DNA of 8,833 bases. It comes from Christensenella sp036660175 (GTDB taxonomy: Bacteria > Bacillota > Clostridia > Christensenellales > Christensenellaceae). The DNA lies in contig JAVXBD010000054.1 of the NCBI GenBank assembly GCA_036660175.1, forward strand, positions 1 through 8,833, read 5' to 3'. Positions 6,219-8,833 of the stretch are shown piece after piece. Under the pieces are notes generated by a model. That model was not told the origin of the DNA. It ran no database searches and worked only from the letters and a program-made list of their open reading frames with translations. A program made the translations under genes and the position numbers. Every line of letters begins with the position of its first letter. Position 1 is the stretch's first letter.

Positions 6219-7865
6219 CTATTTGCCGTCCGACGTTGGCGGCATCATAGAAAACCCCGCACTTGCGGAAGGGGTGCTGAAAAGTGCGCTAGCATCAGAC
6301 ACGACGACAAGCCCAGACTTGATACCATCACCAGAAATCTCTGTATAAAAATCTGTTTCCAAACCGGTGGTAATAGGCATAGGCGTGAAGGTGGAAAGCC
6401 CATCTGTGCCTTTTCCAACAACATAGATGATGTCCTTGCCTGCCTCATTTTGTGTAATTGCATCATAGGGGACGGCCAGAACATTTTCTTTTTGTTCCAA
6501 GATGATATTTGCTTTTGCGGTCATGCCGATGCGCAGCTTGGTGTCTTTGGAGGTGACATCCATGATACAACCAAACTCCACATCAGGACTGGAAGAACCT
6601 GCATTGGCAGCGGAAGTGAGGGAAGAAGACTTTTCGGCTGCGGCAGGAGCAAGTCTTTTGAGCTTGCCGTCATACACCGCTTCTCCAGTCCCGTCTGATT
6701 CAATCTTGACTGCCATACCTGGTGATACCCTGTCTATATCGTATTCTTTGACAAAGCCAGAAACCTCCAAAGAATCCATATCTTCTATCAGAAACAGTGC
6801 ACCGCTTGAGGCACTGCCCTCTACCGCATATACGGCGGTAATCGTGCCGCTTTTTGGCGCACGAATCAGATAATCTGCAAGCTGCTGTTCTTTTGCGTCC
6901 AGCATGATTTCGCCTGCCTTGTCGTTTGCCGCTGTTTTACTGGCAGAAACACCGTCTTTGAGGGCATCAATTTCCTGCTTTGCAGAGTTAAGGGTAATAT
7001 CATATTCTGTACATGCCTTATTATAGGTGTCCTGCGCACCGTTTAGCGCCGCCTGCAAAGGAGCAAGAACAGTGTTGTATGCCACATTGGCATTGTTGTA
7101 TGCCTCGGTTGCGGTGGTTAGCTCCTGCGTTGTTTGTGCAGATAAACTTTGTGCAGCTGTAAGAGAAGTATCCAGCACTGCTTTTTGTGCATCATAATCG
7201 GCTTGTGTTATTTGCCCGCTGTTTAGTTTTGCGGTTAGATCATCAAGCTGTGTTTGAACAGCGGTAAGTGCCGCCTGTGCCTCGTTATTTTTTGCGGTGG
7301 CGGTATCCAGCGCTGCTTTTGCGGCATCCAGTGCGGTTTTCTTTTCGCCTGCGGCCGCTGTGTTATAGGCTGATGTTGCTTGATCTAAGGCTGATTTTGC
7401 AGATGAAAGCGCAGAAGTTGCCGCATATACTTGCGGATTTAGCCCATCGTTTAAATTTTTAATCGCATTTTCATATCGTTTTTGATTGGCTGAAATCTGC
7501 TGCTTTGCGGAGCTGTTTTGTGCGTCCATAGAGGCTTTGCTTTGCGCAATATCCGTTTGCAAAGTTTGAGAATCAAGCTCGCACAGCAAATCACCTTCTT
7601 TTACGACATCACCCACTTCGACTTCAATCGTTTTGACCATGCCGCTATATTTCGGATAAACCTTAATAGAATCGGCACTTTGCACCGTACCAGTAACGCT
7701 GACGGTATTGGAAAGCGTCATTTCTTTTAAGACGGTGCTTTGCGGATTTTGGTTCATTGCTATGGATTTGATAGCGTTACTGCATTGTACCAAAGGAATG
7801 ACTAGTAATAAAATAAGGACGGCTGCGACACACACACTAATGATTATTTTTTTCTTTTTGCTCAT
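6219..7865 (-). CDS. Membrane-fusion/adaptor protein of the ABC exporter (HlyD/MacA/YknX family)
   Basis: The 548-residue product has a lysine-rich start and a membrane anchor at about residues 7-27. Cys28 follows Val-Gln rather than a proper lipobox, so I call an uncleaved anchor. A split biotinyl-lipoyl domain follows: first half about 64-100 (GTVQSADSIKVYPKYSG, GDVVKEGDLLCELD), second half about 330-360 (LIRAPKSGTITAVYAVEG). Between them lies a very long Ala/Gln/Thr-rich helical coil (about 101-330). Then come a beta-barrel (about 365-405), a low-complexity Ser/Ala linker (409-427) and a membrane-proximal domain (about 428-530) with LAVPYDAI. The coil is long for this family, and its stretch LDDLTAKLNSGQITQADYDA looks like a SHOCT-type turn. 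It is the first gene of the operon and has a CAGGAGA ribosome site. The protein should link permease and cell envelope, gating or presenting the exported substrate. Confidence 0.93.
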   Translation of the reverse strand: MSKKKKIIISVCVAAVLILLLVIPLVQCSNAIKSIAMNQNPQSTVLKEMTLSNTVSVTGTVQSADSIKVYPKYSGMVKTIEVEVGDVVKEGDLLCELDSQTLQTDIAQSKASMDAQNSSAKQQISANQKRYENAIKNLNDGLNPQVYAATSALSSAKSALDQATSAYNTAAAGEKKTALDAAKAALDTATAKNNEAQAALTAVQTQLDDLTAKLNSGQITQADYDAQKAVLDTSLTAAQSLSAQTTQELTTATEAYNNANVAYNTVLAPLQAALNGAQDTYNKACTEYDITLNSAKQEIDALKDGVSASKTAANDKAGEIMLDAKEQQLADYLIRAPKSGTITAVYAVEGSASSGALFLIEDMDSLEVSGFVKEYDIDRVSPGMAVKIESDGTGEAVYDGKLKRLAPAAAEKSSSLTSAANAGSSSPDVEFGCIMDVTSKDTKLRIGMTAKANIILEQKENVLAVPYDAITQNEAGKDIIYVVGKGTDGLSTFTPMPITTGLETDFYTEISGDGIKSGLVVVSDASALFSTPSASAGFSMMPPTSDGK

Positions 7866-7917
7866 AAAAGCTTCTCCTGTCTTTTGGACTTGTGATACTG
7901 TTTATTTTTGCATAGGA

Positions 7918-7941
7918 ATATGAATCGTTTATGAATCATAT
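7918..7941. promoter_or_regulatory. Candidate regulator-binding site upstream of the ABC exporter operon
   Basis: TATGAATC occurs at 7919-7926 and again at 7930-7937, an exact eight-base direct repeat with an 11-base period (one helical turn). The same block also has outer arms ATATGA (7918-7923) and TCATAT (7936-7941) in inverted order. Direct repeats at 10-11 base spacing are the usual target of OmpR-family response regulators, which often control MacAB/BceAB-type exporters. No such regulator is encoded in this window, so the assignment is inference. The site lies 53-76 bases upstream of the adaptor start codon. Confidence 0.4.
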
Positions 7942-7949
7942 AGCTATTC

Positions 7950-7978
7950 GCTGCAATTTTATGGAAAATATTTGCAGC
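7950..7978. repeat. Inverted repeat (possible leader hairpin) upstream of the exporter operon
   Basis: GCTGCAA (7950-7956) and TTGCAGC (7972-7978) are perfect arms. Inside them TTTT (7957-7960) can pair with AAAA (7965-7968) around an ATGG loop, leaving a three-base bulge. If the operon starts from the extended -10 box near 8000, this would fold in the 5' leader of the exporter mRNA; otherwise it could be an operator. There is no T-run next to it on the minus strand, so it is not an ordinary attenuator. Confidence 0.4.
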
Positions 7979-7997
7979 AATATAATCTAATAAGTTT

Positions 7998-8006
7998 ATT
8001 TTACCA
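7998..8006 (-). promoter_or_regulatory. Extended -10 candidate for the ABC exporter operon
   Basis: On the minus strand TGGTAAAAT gives a TG extension and a TAAAAT box (five of six consensus bases). Transcription would start near 7991, leaving a leader of about 125 bases that includes the 7950-7978 hairpin and the 7918-7941 repeat. No clear -35 is visible. A promoter closer to the gene, downstream of the direct repeat, is an alternative but I see no good -10 box there. Confidence 0.35.
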
Positions 8007-8060
8007 CAATTTGAAAGAAAATGGAAAAAAAAAGTAGCACTGTACCTATTTTTAAAAATG

Positions 8061-8069
8061 TGATAAGAT
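8061..8069 (+). promoter_or_regulatory. Extended -10 candidate for the zinc-ribbon membrane gene
   Basis: TGATAAGAT has the TG extension with a four-of-six -10 box, 45 bases before the ATG at 8114. It is embedded in an inverted repeat, TGATA (8061-8065) and TATCA (8071-8075), with GATATATC at its centre-right, so an operator may overlap it. No good -35 is seen. Confidence 0.35.
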
Positions 8070-8113
8070 ATATCATACACGAAAAGAATCTAAAAAGTAT
8101 CGAGGAGAAAAAG

Positions 8114-8512
8114 ATGAACTGGTTAAGAAAATTTATGATGGGCAGATATGGGACAGATAGCCTGAATTTTGTATTAATTTTGGTTTCGCTTGCGTTAAGC
8201 ATTGTATTTAGCATTGTGCGTTTGGCGATTCCTTTTATATCGCTGCTTGCGTGGATACCGCTTATTTTTGCAGTGTACAGAATGTTTTCTAAAAATATTC
8301 CAAAGCGCCAACAAGAATATTACGTGTTTTTGAAGTTTACACGTGGAATCAAAGAGTGGTTCGTCAGCAAAAAGAAAAGATTTTCTGATAGGAAAGTCTA
8401 CAAATATTTTAAATGTACAAAATGCAGACAAGAGTTGCGTGTGCCAAAAGGCAAAGGGAAAATTAGCGTGACTTGTCCAAAATGCCACGAAAAGTTTATT
8501 AAAAACACATAA
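8114..8512 (+). CDS. Small membrane protein with C-terminal zinc ribbon, function unknown
   Basis: The protein is 132 residues from the ATG at 8114, which has a GAGGAG site (8102-8107) at ideal spacing. An in-frame ATG at 8021 would add 31 residues, but it has no such site and lies upstream of the predicted promoter, so I reject it. The N-terminal motif FMMGRYGTDSLN (residues 7-18) precedes two close membrane helices (about 18-36 and 39-56), then a basic cytoplasmic stretch. The C-terminus is a zinc ribbon with CTKC (101-104) and CPKC (121-124) separated by LRVPKGKGKISVT. I recall this architecture as a widespread, unnamed Bacillota family (GR.G.D.LN start, 'LRVPKGKGKI.VTCPKC' end). No function is established to my knowledge. 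It is divergent from the ABC exporter operon and ends in its own terminator. Confidence 0.88.
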   Translation: MNWLRKFMMGRYGTDSLNFVLILVSLALSIVFSIVRLAIPFISLLAWIPLIFAVYRMFSKNIPKRQQEYYVFLKFTRGIKEWFVSKKKRFSDRKVYKYFKCTKCRQELRVPKGKGKISVTCPKCHEKFIKNT

Positions 8513-8577
8513 TGAATTGATTAAAAAAATGAGTTCTAAGTCAAATGTTTTGATAGAATATTAAAAGAAAGATTAGG

Positions 8578-8613
8578 AGCAGCGGTTTTTATTGGAGAAT
8601 TCCGCTGCTTTTT
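8578..8613 (+). terminator. Intrinsic terminator of the zinc-ribbon membrane gene
   Basis: AGCAGCGG (8578-8585) and CCGCTGCT (8602-8609) form a perfect eight-base GC-rich stem with a 16-base AT-rich loop, followed by TTTTT (8609-8613). It lies 65 bases after the stop codon. The 65 bases between the stop codon and the hairpin are AT-rich and hold no gene. Confidence 0.85.
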
Positions 8614-8773
8614 AGTATGCAAAAAGAATGCGATTTCTGAAGTTTTGAGGTGCAAGTGGGGCTTTGTGAGGTTTGAGGGTTGACAGGGGAGAGCAAAATG
8701 AGCGAGTGACGAAGCTCCGTTTTATCAAAGAAAAATGCGGATATTTAGCGGCACATGATATTAATTCGTTTGT

Positions 8774-8794
8774 GGCACTTTTTGAAAAAGTACC
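8774..8794. repeat. Imperfect palindrome GGCACTTTTT-G-AAAAAGTACC
   Basis: Ten-base arms flank a single G, with one mismatch (C8776 against A8792). As RNA the innermost A/T pairs could not close, so it is better seen as a DNA palindrome or weak hairpin. It is followed after 11 bases by a second perfect hairpin. Confidence 0.6.
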
Positions 8795-8805
8795 CAAAAC
8801 AGGTT

Positions 8806-8821
8806 GTCGCCCGATGGCGAC
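8806..8821. repeat. Perfect hairpin GTCGCC-CGAT-GGCGAC
   Basis: Six GC-rich pairs enclose a four-base loop. There is no T-run on either side, so it is not a standard terminator. It may belong to the same repeated unit as the neighbouring palindrome at 8774-8794. Confidence 0.6.
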
Positions 8822-8833
8822 GTATTCCGTGGA

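Larger units (their letters stand above)
8614..8833. other. Right-edge region without a convincing gene; possible dispersed repeat
   Basis: I find no gene I can support here. On the minus strand a frame is open from the window edge to a stop at 8612 (74 codons, beginning STEYVAIGRQPV), but it has no ribosome site in view, runs into the terminator of the neighbouring gene and ends in Ser/Pro/Arg/Lys-rich low-complexity text, so it is probably not a real protein end. The base composition is richer in G on the plus strand than the genes around it. Two palindromes (8774-8794 and 8806-8821) sit side by side near the edge. Together this looks more like an intergenic repeat or the edge of a mobile sequence than like coding DNA. 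Confidence 0.4.

Noticed and set aside
1587..6295. The 12-mer AGTGCGCTAGCA occurring in both the hydantoinase gene (about 1585) and the adaptor gene (about 6284)
   Set aside because: Both copies lie inside conserved coding sequence on the same strand with unrelated flanks; most likely coincidence of codon use.
6132..6698. Plus-strand frame of 188 codons antisense to the adaptor and ATPase genes
   Set aside because: It is a long shadow frame caused by the Ala/Ser-rich codons of the adaptor gene; the minus-strand genes have full family motifs.
7776..7790. Cys28 of the adaptor as a lipoprotein lipobox
   Set aside because: The residues before it are Leu-Val-Gln, and Gln at the -1 position is not acceptable for signal peptidase II; an uncleaved membrane anchor fits better.
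8021..8113. Upstream in-frame ATG extending the zinc-ribbon protein by 31 residues
   Set aside because: It has no good ribosome site and would place the likely promoter inside the coding region; the ATG at 8114 has a strong GAGGAG and begins the family-like N-terminus.

Overview
This 8.8 kb stretch looks like chromosomal DNA of a low-to-moderate GC, monoderm member of the Bacillota, most likely Clostridia (inference from codon use, strong AGGAGG-type ribosome sites, protein flavour and a membrane-anchored MacAB/YknXYZ-type exporter with no outer-membrane partner). It holds seven complete genes, one phage-gene fragment and no RNA genes.

Left edge: bases 1-153 read as the interior of a phage scaffold (Gp20-like) gene that loses its similarity abruptly at about base 150 and runs tail-to-tail into a hydantoinase A/oxoprolinase-type ATPase gene (154-2151, minus). 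This is a prophage-remnant, rearrangement or assembly junction. The ATPase gene is divergent from an SGNH-family esterase (2299-2934, plus). The 147-base gap between them holds a perfect 12-base palindrome over a -10 box and an extended -10 promoter.

Middle: an AT-rich pair on the plus strand, a two-helix membrane peptide (3036-3278) and an unrecognised 269-residue soluble protein (3321-4130). They share an exact 49-base direct repeat, in the same frame and exactly 108 bases apart. The tail of the first gene and the start of the second are therefore the same coding segment. Recombination between the copies would fuse the two genes into one membrane-anchored 328-residue protein. This is the most unusual structure in the window. 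A strong hairpin terminator at 4145-4205 serves this pair and the convergent ABC operon.

Right: a three-gene minus-strand operon, adaptor (6219-7865), ATPase (5505-6203) and permease (4216-5508), encodes a MacAB/YknXYZ-type ABC exporter. Spacing is tight, with 15 bases between the first two genes and a 4-base ATGA overlap between the last two. Its upstream region carries an 8-base direct repeat at 11-base spacing, typical of response-regulator sites, and a leader hairpin. Divergent from it is a small two-helix zinc-ribbon membrane protein (8114-8512) with its own terminator. The last 220 bases hold no convincing gene but contain two palindromes and may belong to a dispersed repeat.
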